NCBI GenBank assembly: GCA_937900875.1
Contig: CALCGD010000165.1
Coordinates: 1 to 45,337, forward strand
DNA: 45,337 nucleotides
Source of the DNA: an uncultured Flavobacteriales bacterium
GTDB taxonomy: Bacteria; Bacteroidota; Bacteroidia; UBA10329
Direction: 5' to 3'
Shown piece after piece: positions 9,310-19,059 of this stretch. Every line of letters begins with the position of its first letter. Within the stretch, counting starts at the first letter, position 1. The notes beneath the pieces were generated by a model, which saw only the letters and a program-made list of their open reading frames with translations, had not been told where the DNA came from and made no database searches. A program made the translations under genes and the position numbers.

Positions 9310-9340
9310 AACAAAGGCAGGATGTCATCCTGCCTTTGTT
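9310..9340 (-). terminator. Intrinsic terminator after the TlpA-like gene
   Basis: A perfect 15-base inverted repeat (AACAAAGGCAGGATG with its complement, 9310-9324 and 9326-9340) is followed on the minus strand by TTATTTTTG. It begins 20 bases after the thioredoxin stop codon. The realistic fold is a GGCAGGA/TCCTGCC stem with a 5-base loop, extended by A-T pairs. On the plus strand the tail is only TTTCG, so it mainly stops minus-strand transcription before grpE. Confidence 0.9.
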
Positions 9341-9360
9341 TCGCTAAAGAAATGCTGTAT

Positions 9361-9894
9361 TTATTTGGCCAATATCTTCTGCAACTCTGCATGAAGATTA
9401 GCGCCTCTAAGACCTTTGGCTATTATGATTCCATTCTCGTCTATTAAGAAGTTTGCTGGTATTGAACGCACCCCATAAGTGGCAGCACCAGCACTGTTCC
9501 ATCCTCCTAGGTCACTAACGTTAACCCAGTTAAGTCCGTCATCGCTAATTGCTTTTACCCATGCATCTTGGCTCTTGTCTAACGATACTCCGTAAATCTC
9601 AAACCCTTCCGTTTTGAATTTTTTGTACGCAGCTACAATGTTCGGGTTTTCCATTCGGCATGGTCTACACCAAGAAGCCCAAAAATCAATTAGCACTACT
9701 TTCCCTTTTAACGAAGAAAGACTAACCTCTTTACCTTCTGGCGTTTTGAACTTAAGTTCTGGCGCTTGATCGCCAATATTCAAACCAACTTTTACTTCGG
9801 AATTTTCAGTCTTATCTCCATCTCCCCCTCCAGCAAATGCTGCAGTTCCAACTAACATTACTCCGATTGCAATTATGAATCCTATCTTTTTCAT
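9361..9894 (-). CDS. TlpA/ResA-like thioredoxin-fold protein, exported
   Basis: A 177-residue thiol-disulfide protein. Signal peptide MKKIGFIIAIGVMLVGTAAFA, then a thioredoxin/AhpC-TSA fold: GDQAPELKFKTPEGK, VLIDFWASWCRPCRMENPN with active-site CRPC near residue 76, and GVRSIPANFLIDENG with the cis-Pro loop. It probably reduces or exchanges disulfides in the periplasm, in the manner of ResA/TlpA. The sequence SIPANFLI is typical of Bacteroidota TlpA homologues. It is monocistronic: its own terminator lies 20 bases downstream and murA upstream is separated by 75 bases. I saw no clear -33/-7 pair in that gap. Confidence 0.9.
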   Translation of the reverse strand: MKKIGFIIAIGVMLVGTAAFAGGGDGDKTENSEVKVGLNIGDQAPELKFKTPEGKEVSLSSLKGKVVLIDFWASWCRPCRMENPNIVAAYKKFKTEGFEIYGVSLDKSQDAWVKAISDDGLNWVNVSDLGGWNSAGAATYGVRSIPANFLIDENGIIIAKGLRGANLHAELQKILAK

Positions 9895-9969
9895 GATTTA
9901 TGTTTTATCTAAAATTATGGCTTACCGTCCAGTACGTTAGGTCGTTAAGCAGACCAACAACTATACCAA

Positions 9970-11274
9970 TTAGAGCCTTTTGATGTTAGCGCCTATTGCA
10001 TTTAGCCTGACATCAATGTTTTGGTACCCACGGTCTATTTGCTCTATATTATGAATAGTGCTTTTCCCATCGGCAGAAAGTGCTGCTATTAAAAGCGATA
10101 CTCCTGCTCGAATATCCGGGCTAGTCATCTGAATTCCTCTTAGCTCAATTTGATGATCCATTCCAATGACGGTAGCTCTGTGCGGATCGCATAGAATAAT
10201 CTTTGCCCCCATATCAATCAACTTATCTACGAAGAACAGTCGACTCTCAAACATTTTTTGATGAATGAGCACGCTTCCTTTTGCTTGAGATGCCACGACT
10301 AGCACAATACTGAGTAAATCTGGAGTAAAACCAGGCCATGGAGCATCGGCAATTGTTAAAATAGAGCCGTCTATAAATGACTCAATTTCATAGTGTTCTT
10401 GAGATGGTATGTATAAATCGTCTCCCCTAAGTTCGATCTGTATTCCGAGTTTTCTAAAAATGGTTGGAATAAGTCCCAAATCAGGATAACTGACATTCTT
10501 TATTGTAATCTCAGATTTAGTCATTGCCGCCAAACCAATGAAAGAGCCAATCTCAATCATATCTGGCAGGCACTTGTGCTCAGTACCAGTCAAGTATTCA
10601 ACCCCATCGATGACAACCATGTTAGAACCGATGCCGGTAATCTTGGCTCCCATACGATTCAGCATTTTACACAGCTGTTGTAAATATGGCTCGCAAGCAG
10701 CGTTGTAAATGGTGGTTCTGCCTTTGGCCATTACCGCAGCCATTACAATATTGGCAGTTCCCGTTACCGAGGCTTCATCTAGCAGCATATAGCAGCCTTG
10801 AAGATTACTTGCTTCTACTTTGTAAAACTGTTCTTCGGCTAAATATTCAAATTTTGCACCTAGTTTTTGGAATCCAATGAAATGTGTATCGAGTCTTCTG
10901 CGTCCAATCTTATCGCCACCAGGTTGAGGAATGTATCCTTTACCGAACCTGCCAAGCATTGGGCCAACAACCATTATAGAGCCGCGTAAACCAGAGCCCT
11001 TTTTCTTGTACTCATCTGAGTGCAAATGCTCGAGATTTACATCGTCAGCAATAAACTCGTAAGTATCTTCTGCGAGTTGAGTAACCTTTACTCCTAGGTC
11101 GCGAAGTAAATCAATAAGTTTATTGACATCCCTTATGTTGGGGATGTTTGAAATAGTAACCTTCTCTGGAGTAAGAAGTACCGCACAAAGAATTTGAAGT
11201 GCTTCATTTTTGGCCCCTTGCGGAACCAATTCTCCTTTCAGTTTGTTCCCACCAATGATCTCAAATGAAGCCAT
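9970..11274 (-). CDS. murA: UDP-N-acetylglucosamine 1-carboxyvinyltransferase MurA (Asp form of the active-site Cys)
   Basis: First committed step of peptidoglycan synthesis: transfer of enolpyruvate from PEP to UDP-GlcNAc, in the cytoplasm. 434 residues, with KLKGELVPQGAKNEAL at the start (the family Lys-Asn near residue 22), RGSIMVVGPMLGRFG, and the closing loop at 115-125 reading PQPGGDKIGRRR. In E. coli MurA the loop is PGGC with catalytic Cys115; here the position is D121 (codon 10912-10914). In other bacteria the Asp form is active and insensitive to fosfomycin. The chain continues through DMIEIGSFIG and the C-terminal DIRAGVSLLIAAL. It follows the DUF4290 gene by 2 bases and is presumably co-transcribed with it. 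Confidence 0.97.
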   Translation of the reverse strand: MASFEIIGGNKLKGELVPQGAKNEALQILCAVLLTPEKVTISNIPNIRDVNKLIDLLRDLGVKVTQLAEDTYEFIADDVNLEHLHSDEYKKKGSGLRGSIMVVGPMLGRFGKGYIPQPGGDKIGRRRLDTHFIGFQKLGAKFEYLAEEQFYKVEASNLQGCYMLLDEASVTGTANIVMAAVMAKGRTTIYNAACEPYLQQLCKMLNRMGAKITGIGSNMVVIDGVEYLTGTEHKCLPDMIEIGSFIGLAAMTKSEITIKNVSYPDLGLIPTIFRKLGIQIELRGDDLYIPSQEHYEIESFIDGSILTIADAPWPGFTPDLLSIVLVVASQAKGSVLIHQKMFESRLFFVDKLIDMGAKIILCDPHRATVIGMDHQIELRGIQMTSPDIRAGVSLLIAALSADGKSTIHNIEQIDRGYQNIDVRLNAIGANIKRL

Positions 11275-11276
11275 GC

Positions 11277-11960
11277 TTAATTTCTATGATTTCTGCGATT
11301 ACTGCCTGAATTATTTGGTTTTTTCCTGTTTCTACCGCCTTTTCGTTTACGATTATTGTTAGAGGTGTTAGTGTTAGTTGCTGCGTCAATTAAATCCTTA
11401 GACGCGGTCAATTCCGTATCCTCAGGCACACGTATTTTACCTTCAGAAATTGTAGTGAGATCCTTTATTATGACTCGGTCTTCAACCGAATCTCGGTTCC
11501 AATTGAGATAAGCCCGCTTCATAACGTTTGCAATGGCTACCCCCATCTTTACCTTATCCTCCCCTTCTTCAACCTCAGATACTGTCTTTATCATTTGGAT
11601 GATGATTCTTCCATAATGACGGTATTTACGCTCTGCGGTTGGATAAGGGATTCTATCTGGGCCGGTCTCAAAATCTTCTCGGCAAGGTTTCGGAAACGGT
11701 GAGTCAACATCGAAATCAAAGTCCGAAATGATGAACATATGATCCCACAGTTTGTGAGTTAAATCTTCATTGTGCTTCAAATACGGATTTACCTGCCCCA
11801 TTACTTTAATGATGGATTTTGCCGCTCTATTTCTTTCGTCCCTATCCTCAATTGTTTTGGCGTAACCGATCATTTTCTGAATGTTTCGGCCGTATTCTGG
11901 AATTTGCATCAGCTCGCGAGCTGTGTTGTACTCCATTTCTAATCCTAATTCTAGGCTCAT
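11277..11960 (-). CDS. DUF4290 domain protein
   Basis: A 227-residue member of the Bacteroidota family DUF4290, function unknown. The family core is at about residues 8-185: MEYNTARELMQIPEYGRNIQ, GYAKTIEDRDERNRAAKSII, VNPYLKHNEDLTHKLWDHMF and the RKYRHYGRIIIQMI helix. The last 40 residues are Asn/Lys/Arg-rich and low complexity (RKRKGGRNRKK), so probably a flexible basic tail. MEYNT at codon 9 is an alternative start that fits the family better; the longer start is kept because nothing rules it out. It is coupled to murA (2-base gap), an arrangement I recall as common in the phylum. A link to envelope growth is inference from position only. Confidence 0.85.
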   Translation of the reverse strand: MSLELGLEMEYNTARELMQIPEYGRNIQKMIGYAKTIEDRDERNRAAKSIIKVMGQVNPYLKHNEDLTHKLWDHMFIISDFDFDVDSPFPKPCREDFETGPDRIPYPTAERKYRHYGRIIIQMIKTVSEVEEGEDKVKMGVAIANVMKRAYLNWNRDSVEDRVIIKDLTTISEGKIRVPEDTELTASKDLIDAATNTNTSNNNRKRKGGRNRKKPNNSGSNRRNHRN

Positions 11961-12011
11961 GTTGCGCTTTTAATGCTGTTGCAAAATAAAAAAACTACTT
12001 GCCAAAAAAAC

Positions 12012-12035
12012 GAAAGCCCCTACAAAGGGGCTTTC
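12012..12035 (-). terminator. Intrinsic terminator after ahcY
   Basis: Inverted repeat GAAAGCCCC / GGGGCTTTC (12012-12020 and 12027-12035) with a six-base loop. On the minus strand it is followed by GTTTTTTTGG. It starts 23 bases after the ahcY stop, so it ends the ahcY transcript ahead of the DUF4290-murA pair. Confidence 0.92.
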
Positions 12036-12058
12036 ATTCTTAAAAAACTGACTGTTTA

Positions 12059-13372
12059 TTAATATCTGTAGTAATCTGGCTTATATGGTCCGTCTACGGT
12101 AACACCAATATAAGATGCTTGATCGGCAGAAAGTACTTCTAGTTCAACCCCGATTTTTTCAAGGTGTAGTCTTGCCACTTTTTCATCCAAATGCTTTGGT
12201 AACATATACACTTCATTCTTGTATGCATCCGTGTTGGTCCATAACTCTAATTGCGCCAATGTTTGATTGGTGAATGAGTTAGACATTACAAAAGATGGGT
12301 GTCCTGTAGCACATCCCAGATTAACCAAACGTCCTTCTGCAAGCAGTATAATATGGTTTCCGTTGATATTGTATAAATCTACTTGAGGCTTAATCTCATC
12401 TTTAGTTGAACCGTATTTTTTGTTCAACCATGCCATATCTATCTCATTGTCGAAGTGACCAATGTTGCATACAATGGTCTTATCTCCCATCGCTTCAAAA
12501 TGCTTTCCAGTAATGATGTCTTTGTTTCCAGTTGCTGTAACAACTATATCCGCGCGAGGAATAGCAGACTCCATCGACTTCACCTCAAATCCGTCCATTG
12601 CGGCTTGCAACGCACAAATTGGGTCAATTTCCGTTACGATAACTCGTACTCCAGCTCCTCTAAGCGAAGCTGCAGAACCTTTACCTACATCACCGTACCC
12701 AGCAACGACAGCCACTTTACCCGCCATCATTACATCTGTTGCTCTTCTGATTGCATCAACTAAAGATTCCTTACATCCGTATTTGTTATCAAACTTGGAT
12801 TTAGTTACAGAATCATTGATGTTGATTGCTGGAACAGGAAGTGTTCCCTTAGTAACTCTTTCGTATAACCTGTGAACTCCGGTAGTAGTTTCTTCAGAAA
12901 TTCCTTTGATCTCCTTCACCAATTCAGGGAAACGGTCAAGAACCATGTTTGTAAGATCTCCTCCATCATCCAAAATCATGTTCAATGGCTGACCATCTTT
13001 GAATGCAAACAACGTTTGCTCTATGCACCAGTCAAACTCTTCTTCGTTCAAACCTTTCCAAGCGAAAACAGGTACGCCAGCAGCAGCAATGGCCGCAGCG
13101 GCATGATCTTGGGTTGAGAAAATGTTACATGAAGACCATGTAACATCCGCTCCAAGTTCTACTAAAGTTTCGATAAGAACAGCCGTTTGGATTGTCATAT
13201 GAAGACAACCCGCAATTCTAGCACCTGCCAGTGGCTTTGAAGCTCCAAATTCTTCTCTAAGAGACATTAGACCTGGCATTTCTGCCTCGGCTAACATGAT
13301 TTCTTTTCTACCCCAGGCCGCTAGAGTAATGTCTTTTACCTTGTATTTCAATTGTTCTGCTGTATTGCTCAT
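12059..13372 (-). CDS. ahcY: Adenosylhomocysteinase
   Basis: S-adenosylhomocysteine hydrolase: reversible cleavage of SAH to adenosine and homocysteine, clearing the product of SAM-dependent methylation in the cytoplasm. 437 residues, NAD-dependent. Motifs: [21 protein letters not shown] near 50, [24 protein letters not shown], the family signature with [16 protein letters not shown], the NAD-binding [10 protein letters not shown] near 222-231, and the C-terminal tyrosine-rich PYKPDYYRY. Both NAD- and substrate-binding regions are intact. It has its own promoter (13401-13431) and its own terminator, so it is a single-gene unit. Confidence 0.98.
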   Translation of the reverse strand: MSNTAEQLKYKVKDITLAAWGRKEIMLAEAEMPGLMSLREEFGASKPLAGARIAGCLHMTIQTAVLIETLVELGADVTWSSCNIFSTQDHAAAAIAAAGVPVFAWKGLNEEEFDWCIEQTLFAFKDGQPLNMILDDGGDLTNMVLDRFPELVKEIKGISEETTTGVHRLYERVTKGTLPVPAININDSVTKSKFDNKYGCKESLVDAIRRATDVMMAGKVAVVAGYGDVGKGSAASLRGAGVRVIVTEIDPICALQAAMDGFEVKSMESAIPRADIVVTATGNKDIITGKHFEAMGDKTIVCNIGHFDNEIDMAWLNKKYGSTKDEIKPQVDLYNINGNHIILLAEGRLVNLGCATGHPSFVMSNSFTNQTLAQLELWTNTDAYKNEVYMLPKHLDEKVARLHLEKIGVELEVLSADQASYIGVTVDGPYKPDYYRY

Positions 13373-13400
13373 TATTAATATTTGCTTTTTAAAACGGGCT

Positions 13401-13431
13401 CAAAGGTATGTTATAGCTATGACTTAGCCAA
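13401..13431 (-). promoter_or_regulatory. Promoter for ahcY (Bacteroidota -33/-7 type)
   Basis: Read on the minus strand: TTG (13429-13431), 20 bases, then TACCTTTG (13401-13408), an exact TAnnTTTG. The start of transcription would fall near 13394, leaving a leader of about 20 bases before the ATG. That is too short for a SAM or SAH riboswitch. Confidence 0.75.
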
Positions 13432-13440
13432 TTTGAGCAG

Positions 13441-15285
13441 CTATTGCTTGATGATTTTGCGAGTAACAATGTTTCCGTCCGACAACTCCACGGATAACAG
13501 ATAGCCACCACTTTCAATCGAATTGGATTCAACATCCGTTCTTCCAGTCTTCAAATTACCAGATAACACTAAGTTTCCTTTAGAATCAAATAACCGGTAA
13601 TAACCATGGTCATTCGCATGAATTGAAAATGATGTGCTGAAAGGATTTGGGAATGTTTTCACTGAATTTTCAGCCACATTGTCAATTCCTGTTATCAATA
13701 TACCTTGACCTTCTACAACCTCAATAAATTGATTGGTCATGATTTCATAAAACCACTCTGAGTTACCGCCTGGCCACACTACTTGTATCGAATCAATTTG
13801 ATGCAAACCGCCAACGCCAAAGTGAGCCACTTGCCAATGTTGAGAATTAAAACTGCTTTCACCTCCTATTTCTCTCATCTGTATCAAAACATCGGTATAC
13901 ACGAGAACTTTCACACCAATTCCATTTGGGTTATTCTGGACTCCTGTAGCTTTTACCTGTAGGTAATCTCCCACTTGCGTGTCGTTTCGATATAGGAAAC
14001 TCGTACTTACACCTGTAAGGGAATCAGTTATACCTACAAAAACATCCAAATCTCCATCCAAATCGTAATCGCAGTACGCCAGTGCACGAGATATATATGT
14101 ATCAGAAAATCCTGATGCAAATGAAGCTTCGGTAAATCCGCCATGTCCATCGTTCAAAAACAATTTATTTGAATCTAAAGTTGGATGTGGAAAATTATAA
14201 GACAATGAGCCGTTAGCCACCACTAAGTCTTCATCGGCATCATTATCAATATCTAAGAATCCTGCGCCCCAGCCAACATTCCAATCCCTTGAAATAAGGT
14301 CCTGCAGCCAAACAGAATCATTCTGAATTCCACGAAGTACTGCTTCTTCGTCATATCCACTAAAACCGCTAATCATGAGCCGATCTGTACGGATATTTGT
14401 AACTAAATAATCCAGTACTCCATCCTCATTAAGGTCGGCTTTGGCCACGCCCATCCCATTCATTTCTTGATCTAAACCTAATCCCGCACTCACCTCGGAA
14501 AAAGACAAATTCGGGTAGTTATTTCTGAACATGCGATTTGGGGAATTGCCATTAAAAAAACCGAAATCATTTGCCACAAAAATGTCTTGGTCGTTGTCAT
14601 TGTCATAGTCTGTAAACATTACTCCTAATGCACACCCTAACGAGTCATCAATATCAAGTTCAACTGCTCTACTTTGAAGCAATCCCTCTCCATCATTCAT
14701 ATAAAAGTAGTTGCTTTCAGAATCGACAGACACGATGGGTCCGGATGTGGTCACTTCCATATTTCTAGACCAATTACAAACGTAAAGGTCTAACCATCCA
14801 TCTAAGTCAACATCTCCAAATGAGGCCGAGAAGCTGTTGGCCGCATGCTCACTTCCAGCCCAATTACTAGCCAATGAAAATGTACCATCTCCGTTATTCA
14901 ATAGCAGGTAGTTAGGGAAGTTTTTGGTCGTGGTGATAAAAAGATCATTCCAGCCATCTCTGTTAACGTCCCCACTGGTCACCCCATTAGTTTGTCGATT
15001 ATCAAGTATCGTAATTCCAGCTATTAAAGACATATCGGTAAACGTGCCATCGCCATTATTAGAATATAGCACATCTGGAGCCTCTCCTCCCGTCAGGTAC
15101 AAGTCATACCAACCATCATTATTATAATCAAACCATGCAGCACCTCCTTGTGCAGGCATAGCAGAATCTGACAAAACTGCGCGGTGCCACACTCCGCCAA
15201 TTTGAGACACATTGGTTAAAACTACTTGTGCGTGTGAACTTGCTCCATAAATGAGCACTAGAAAGCAAACAAGAATAAATCTCAT
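13441..15285 (-). CDS. Secreted FG-GAP/VCBS beta-propeller with ASPIC/UnbV domain and T9SS sorting domain
   Basis: 614 residues. Signal peptide MRFILVCFLVLIYGASSHAQ. Seven Asp-rich calcium-loop repeats follow: DYNNDGWYDLY, DVNRDGWNDLF, DVDLDGWLDLY, DYDNDNDQDIF, DLNEDGVLDYL, DIDNDADEDLV and DYDLDGDLDVF. These fit a seven-bladed integrin-like propeller. Residues about 445-530 are an ASPIC/UnbV domain (GIGVKVLV, MREIGGESSFNSQ, FGVGG, IQVVWPGG), giving the CRTAC1-like architecture. The last 70 residues are a type A T9SS sorting domain (TFPNPFSTSF, GNLKTGRTD). It should be displayed on the surface or released. It is 5 bases downstream of the CHU_C paralogue and looks like the last gene of a three-gene operon. 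Ligand or partner unknown. Confidence 0.9.
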   Translation of the reverse strand: MRFILVCFLVLIYGASSHAQVVLTNVSQIGGVWHRAVLSDSAMPAQGGAAWFDYNNDGWYDLYLTGGEAPDVLYSNNGDGTFTDMSLIAGITILDNRQTNGVTSGDVNRDGWNDLFITTTKNFPNYLLLNNGDGTFSLASNWAGSEHAANSFSASFGDVDLDGWLDLYVCNWSRNMEVTTSGPIVSVDSESNYFYMNDGEGLLQSRAVELDIDDSLGCALGVMFTDYDNDNDQDIFVANDFGFFNGNSPNRMFRNNYPNLSFSEVSAGLGLDQEMNGMGVAKADLNEDGVLDYLVTNIRTDRLMISGFSGYDEEAVLRGIQNDSVWLQDLISRDWNVGWGAGFLDIDNDADEDLVVANGSLSYNFPHPTLDSNKLFLNDGHGGFTEASFASGFSDTYISRALAYCDYDLDGDLDVFVGITDSLTGVSTSFLYRNDTQVGDYLQVKATGVQNNPNGIGVKVLVYTDVLIQMREIGGESSFNSQHWQVAHFGVGGLHQIDSIQVVWPGGNSEWFYEIMTNQFIEVVEGQGILITGIDNVAENSVKTFPNPFSTSFSIHANDHGYYRLFDSKGNLVLSGNLKTGRTDVESNSIESGGYLLSVELSDGNIVTRKIIKQ

Positions 15286-15290
15286 AAATG

Positions 15291-18200
15291 TTAACGGAAA
15301 ATGGTGATTGTACCGAGCTTATTGAAGGATATTCCACGGTACCAAACCAAGTCTATTTTATAGGTATAGGCGCCCTGCTGAACCTCTTTACCTGTTTCAC
15401 GGTGGGTACCATCCCACGATTCTTTTACGTTAAAGGTTTCCCATACGAGTTTGCCCCATCGATCATAAATCTGCATATGCCATTCGGTAATTCCTTTCTC
15501 CTTAATCTCAAACACATCATTTATACCATCACCATTTGGGGTAAAAGCGGTTTGAATAAAGAAGGTTTCCTGCTCCCAAACTCTATATGGAATAACAAGT
15601 GTGTCTGGGCAGCCAATTTCTCTCATTACAATAAGTTGTGCATTGTAAAGACCAGAATCCAAGAATATCCCCTCAGCATGCCACTCATTATCTACCGAAT
15701 AAAAATACGGTCCGCCAAACGGTGGTTCTATGCTAAAGAGCCAATGTGTTGAATCTTCCTCTGCATTTAAGCTCGCATTCCAAAATTGCACAAGTGTATC
15801 TGGCAACTGAAGTTCATCTGGTTCGAAGTAGAAATCAGCGATTGGATGAGGCCGAACCTCCATTGCAATCTTTGCTGAATCTCTACATCCCGTAATTGTA
15901 TTTACAACATGTTGGGTGATAACGTACCAGCCGGCTTCGTCAAACGTATACTCAACTATATCTTCAACACTTCCGTCTACTTCAATGGTTACATCCTTAT
16001 CGTTAAAATGGTAGTACCAGTTGGTAATATCAATATCTGCTTTAGATGTATCCATAAATAGAATTGGCAAACCTGTGCAAACAACATTTGTGTCAACATA
16101 GAAACCAGCAACTGGGGAGCGATGTACCGTGACATTGATTGATTGAGCCACTGCATCACATTGGTCCACCGAATAGACGGTTAAGTCAATGGTATAAATA
16201 CCTGGCTCATTAAAAGTGTGGTAAGGGTTTTGAAGGTTACTTGTGTTGGATTCTGGGCCTGAATTTGGGTCGCCAAAACTCCACTCCCATGAAGCCGCAT
16301 TTACCGAATTATCATAAAACCGAATTTCGGAGGAATCACAAATCTCTGTTTCAAGCGTGGTAAAAGCTGCGGTCGGAACAATGAGTGGTTCTATAAGATT
16401 TGGGACTACCAACGTGTCAGTGAACACTCCGTTTCCAGCCGAAAGCGTAATTGTGTATGGTCCAATGCCCGAATAGGTATGAACCGGATTTTGCTGATCG
16501 GATAAAAGTCCGTCTCCAAAATCCCATTCCCATTCATTCGGGTTACCTACTGTAGTATCGGTAAATGTCACCGTTGTTGAACCACATTGCGCATCAACAA
16601 CGTAGGTAAATCCAGCATAGACGTATGGCGGAAGAATAATATCAACTGCTACATCGCAAATGGTGGAACAGCCAAATGTATCTGTCACTTCTACGTTGGC
16701 ATTGTATAGTCCTGTACCTCCATATAAATGCGAAGGACTTTGTTCAATAGATGAACCTCCATCTCCAAACTGCCACATAAATTCGAATGGTGCAGTTCCT
16801 ACGGACATTTGAGCATCGAATCCTGTTTCGGCTCCGAGGTAACTATTGGTGACGTTGCTACAGTCGACAACCGGATTTGGATGAACTATTACGGTTATGG
16901 TTTCCGAATTCACGGTAGGTGTAATCGGACAAGGATAAGAACTCGCCATTCTTACATAAACTTGATCTCCATTATTAACGAAGGCAGGAGTATAAGAAGG
17001 TCCGATTCCGCCCGACACTCCATTTAAGAACCACTCGTAGGTTGGACTATTTCCTCCAGCGTAGGGAACAGCACCAAAGGTGATTGTTTCTCCTTCGCAA
17101 ATTTCAGTTGAAGTTGCGGTGATGAATACATCCGGCTCAACCACTGGCATAACTACCACATAATGGGTATCTGGCTTAGCCCAACCACAACAAGGTGATT
17201 CTGACTGCATAACAACCATATAGGTTCCGACTTCATTATAGGTATGCGATGGTGTTGCTTGCGTACTTGTGTTATTGGCTCCAGTCGTTGGGTCTCCAAA
17301 ATTCCACCGGTAGCCTAATACGTTAAAACTTGTTGGCCAAGTAGAGGAGAAGTTTACCACATCTCCTGGGCAAATTGTATCAGCAGCTTGGATGGTTGGC
17401 AAGTAAGGAGTTCCATCAATAAATATGTTTACAAACTCTGACAAGAAATACGGCACACCATTGGAAACCATGGTCAAATCAAAAGCTCCCATTGTAGTAT
17501 ACTGAGCTTGCGTGCTTTGGCCAACAGTGTTAATTGGCACTGTACTACCCTCGTAGAACCATTCAATGATTCCATTTGCATTGGTGGTGTAATAAATGTC
17601 TGAATACGTACAGCCCGTTACACCAAGTTCAACTTCTGGTTCAACGTTAGCAGCTAAACTTGTTTGTACTGTTTGAATTCCAGTAGGTTCTTCATAAAGC
17701 GGTTGGCTTACCCCAGGTGCGCCATTACCACCATTTCCGCCATCGCCACCAGCAGTTCCATCGCCACCTTGTCCGCCTTGTCCACAACCTTGACCGCCCC
17801 AGCCACCAAGTCCACCTTGACCACCAAGTCCACCAGGAAAACCACCGACTCCACCAATGCCTGGCATTCCTGAATTAAGCACGCAATCGTTTAGTACACC
17901 TCCTGTTCCATTATTGGTGATATATATACCAAAAGAACCACCGCCACCGCCACCAGCAAAAGCACCAGTACCAGCTTGACCACCTTCACCACCACCACCG
18001 CCACCTGGTCCAGATCCATTATCGCCAAAAAGTGCACCACCGTGAGAACCGCAGCCACCGCCACCGCCTCCACCGCCACCATCTACTCCGTCTACTCCAT
18101 CTTCTCCGTGACCTGGAGTGAAAAATCCGTTTATGTTGCTTGGAATTCCGTCTAATCCATCTGCTCCATCTGCTCCCGGAGGAGCTGCGTCAACACCATT

Positions 18201-19058
18201 TTGTCCGTAATTGACAACGCCTGCTGTGCAAGAACCAATCAAGAAAATGCATGGGCTTGGAGTGGCATTTTCCCATCCTGGACCACCAACACCTCCGACT
18301 CCAGGATTTGGTCCTAAACCGTTTTGTCCGTTTTGTCCGTCATAGCCTTCTCCCCAATCAATATTCCAAGGAGGCCAAAAATCTGCATCTGCTCCTTCTG
18401 GTCCACCATTTCCACCGTTTCCCCCGGCAGATGCTCCTCCTCCCCAAGAATTTCCTCCTGCTCCGCCCGCATAATTGCCATCTCCACAATCATTACCATT
18501 TTCTCCTACAAAACCGTCAACTCCTGTAATTCCATCCCATCCTGGGTTTCCATTTAAACCGTTGGCACCATTTCCAGCTGTCGACCGTATTCTACTTAGT
18601 GAGTAATCAGAGCAACCATTTAAATAAATACCACAAGTGGAAGAGCTTGGTTCTTGCGCATTATCCACTAAAACCGAAATGTCGTGTAAATGAAAATTTG
18701 AAATATTTGTAGCCGCTATTCCAAAAATACTGACCGAAGAAGGAGCTGTATTGTCTCTATGAAATAGAGTTTGTGCATTATTTCCCTTAACCCATGTAGT
18801 TGGATTGTAACCGCCTTCAATCGTTACTCCCTGAACTAGATGCAACGTGTCGGACAGCGGGTAGGTTCCCTCGGCCATTCGAATATGATCGACTCCTGGA
18901 ACTACGCTGTTTATGGCATTTTGAATCGAGGTTGGCGATGCTTTGGTTCCACTTCCGCTACCATTGGGAGAGACATAAAAGATATTGCACTCTTGGGCAT
19001 AACCAGTCGCGATAAATGCAACAAATAACACTCCAATAAGGCTCGCTCTCTTCAACAT
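15291..19058 (-). CDS. Giant secreted protein: beta-helix-like start, collagen-like Gly repeats, PKD domains, CHU_C C-terminus
   Basis: 1255 residues. Signal peptide 1-22 (ending ATGYAQ). Residues about 25-160 resemble a DUF1565/right-handed beta-helix start (IFYVSPNGSGSGTKASP, IRMAEGTYPL, VTIEGGYN). Residues about 162-449 are Gly-rich and collagen-like (GNGANG, GPGGGGGG, GGQGGDGTAGG), broken near 376-396 by GSFGIYITNNGTGG. PKD-type domains with W.FGD motifs lie near 580-620, 756-793, 839-876 and 919-962. The last 90 residues (TAFTPNGDGINDVFEI, YDRWGKLVWE) form the gliding-motility-associated CHU_C domain used for T9SS export. It is a tandem paralogue of the next gene upstream, from which it is separated by one base. 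It is probably a surface or matrix structural adhesin; this is inference. Confidence 0.88.
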   Translation of the reverse strand: MLKRASLIGVLFVAFIATGYAQECNIFYVSPNGSGSGTKASPTSIQNAINSVVPGVDHIRMAEGTYPLSDTLHLVQGVTIEGGYNPTTWVKGNNAQTLFHRDNTAPSSVSIFGIAATNISNFHLHDISVLVDNAQEPSSSTCGIYLNGCSDYSLSRIRSTAGNGANGLNGNPGWDGITGVDGFVGENGNDCGDGNYAGGAGGNSWGGGASAGGNGGNGGPEGADADFWPPWNIDWGEGYDGQNGQNGLGPNPGVGGVGGPGWENATPSPCIFLIGSCTAGVVNYGQNGVDAAPPGADGADGLDGIPSNINGFFTPGHGEDGVDGVDGGGGGGGGGCGSHGGALFGDNGSGPGGGGGGEGGQAGTGAFAGGGGGGSFGIYITNNGTGGVLNDCVLNSGMPGIGGVGGFPGGLGGQGGLGGWGGQGCGQGGQGGDGTAGGDGGNGGNGAPGVSQPLYEEPTGIQTVQTSLAANVEPEVELGVTGCTYSDIYYTTNANGIIEWFYEGSTVPINTVGQSTQAQYTTMGAFDLTMVSNGVPYFLSEFVNIFIDGTPYLPTIQAADTICPGDVVNFSSTWPTSFNVLGYRWNFGDPTTGANNTSTQATPSHTYNEVGTYMVVMQSESPCCGWAKPDTHYVVVMPVVEPDVFITATSTEICEGETITFGAVPYAGGNSPTYEWFLNGVSGGIGPSYTPAFVNNGDQVYVRMASSYPCPITPTVNSETITVIVHPNPVVDCSNVTNSYLGAETGFDAQMSVGTAPFEFMWQFGDGGSSIEQSPSHLYGGTGLYNANVEVTDTFGCSTICDVAVDIILPPYVYAGFTYVVDAQCGSTTVTFTDTTVGNPNEWEWDFGDGLLSDQQNPVHTYSGIGPYTITLSAGNGVFTDTLVVPNLIEPLIVPTAAFTTLETEICDSSEIRFYDNSVNAASWEWSFGDPNSGPESNTSNLQNPYHTFNEPGIYTIDLTVYSVDQCDAVAQSINVTVHRSPVAGFYVDTNVVCTGLPILFMDTSKADIDITNWYYHFNDKDVTIEVDGSVEDIVEYTFDEAGWYVITQHVVNTITGCRDSAKIAMEVRPHPIADFYFEPDELQLPDTLVQFWNASLNAEEDSTHWLFSIEPPFGGPYFYSVDNEWHAEGIFLDSGLYNAQLIVMREIGCPDTLVIPYRVWEQETFFIQTAFTPNGDGINDVFEIKEKGITEWHMQIYDRWGKLVWETFNVKESWDGTHRETGKEVQQGAYTYKIDLVWYRGISFNKLGTITIFR

Positions 19059-19059
19059 C

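Noticed and set aside
13373-13440. SAM or SAH riboswitch before ahcY
   Set aside because: The promoter leaves a leader of about 20 bases and no conserved aptamer segments are present.
17891-18529. Reading frames opposite the glycine-rich regions (also near 20782-21850)
   Set aside because: They are low-complexity shadows of GGN codons (Pro, Val or Thr/Ser-rich) on the other strand, with no start context or domain.
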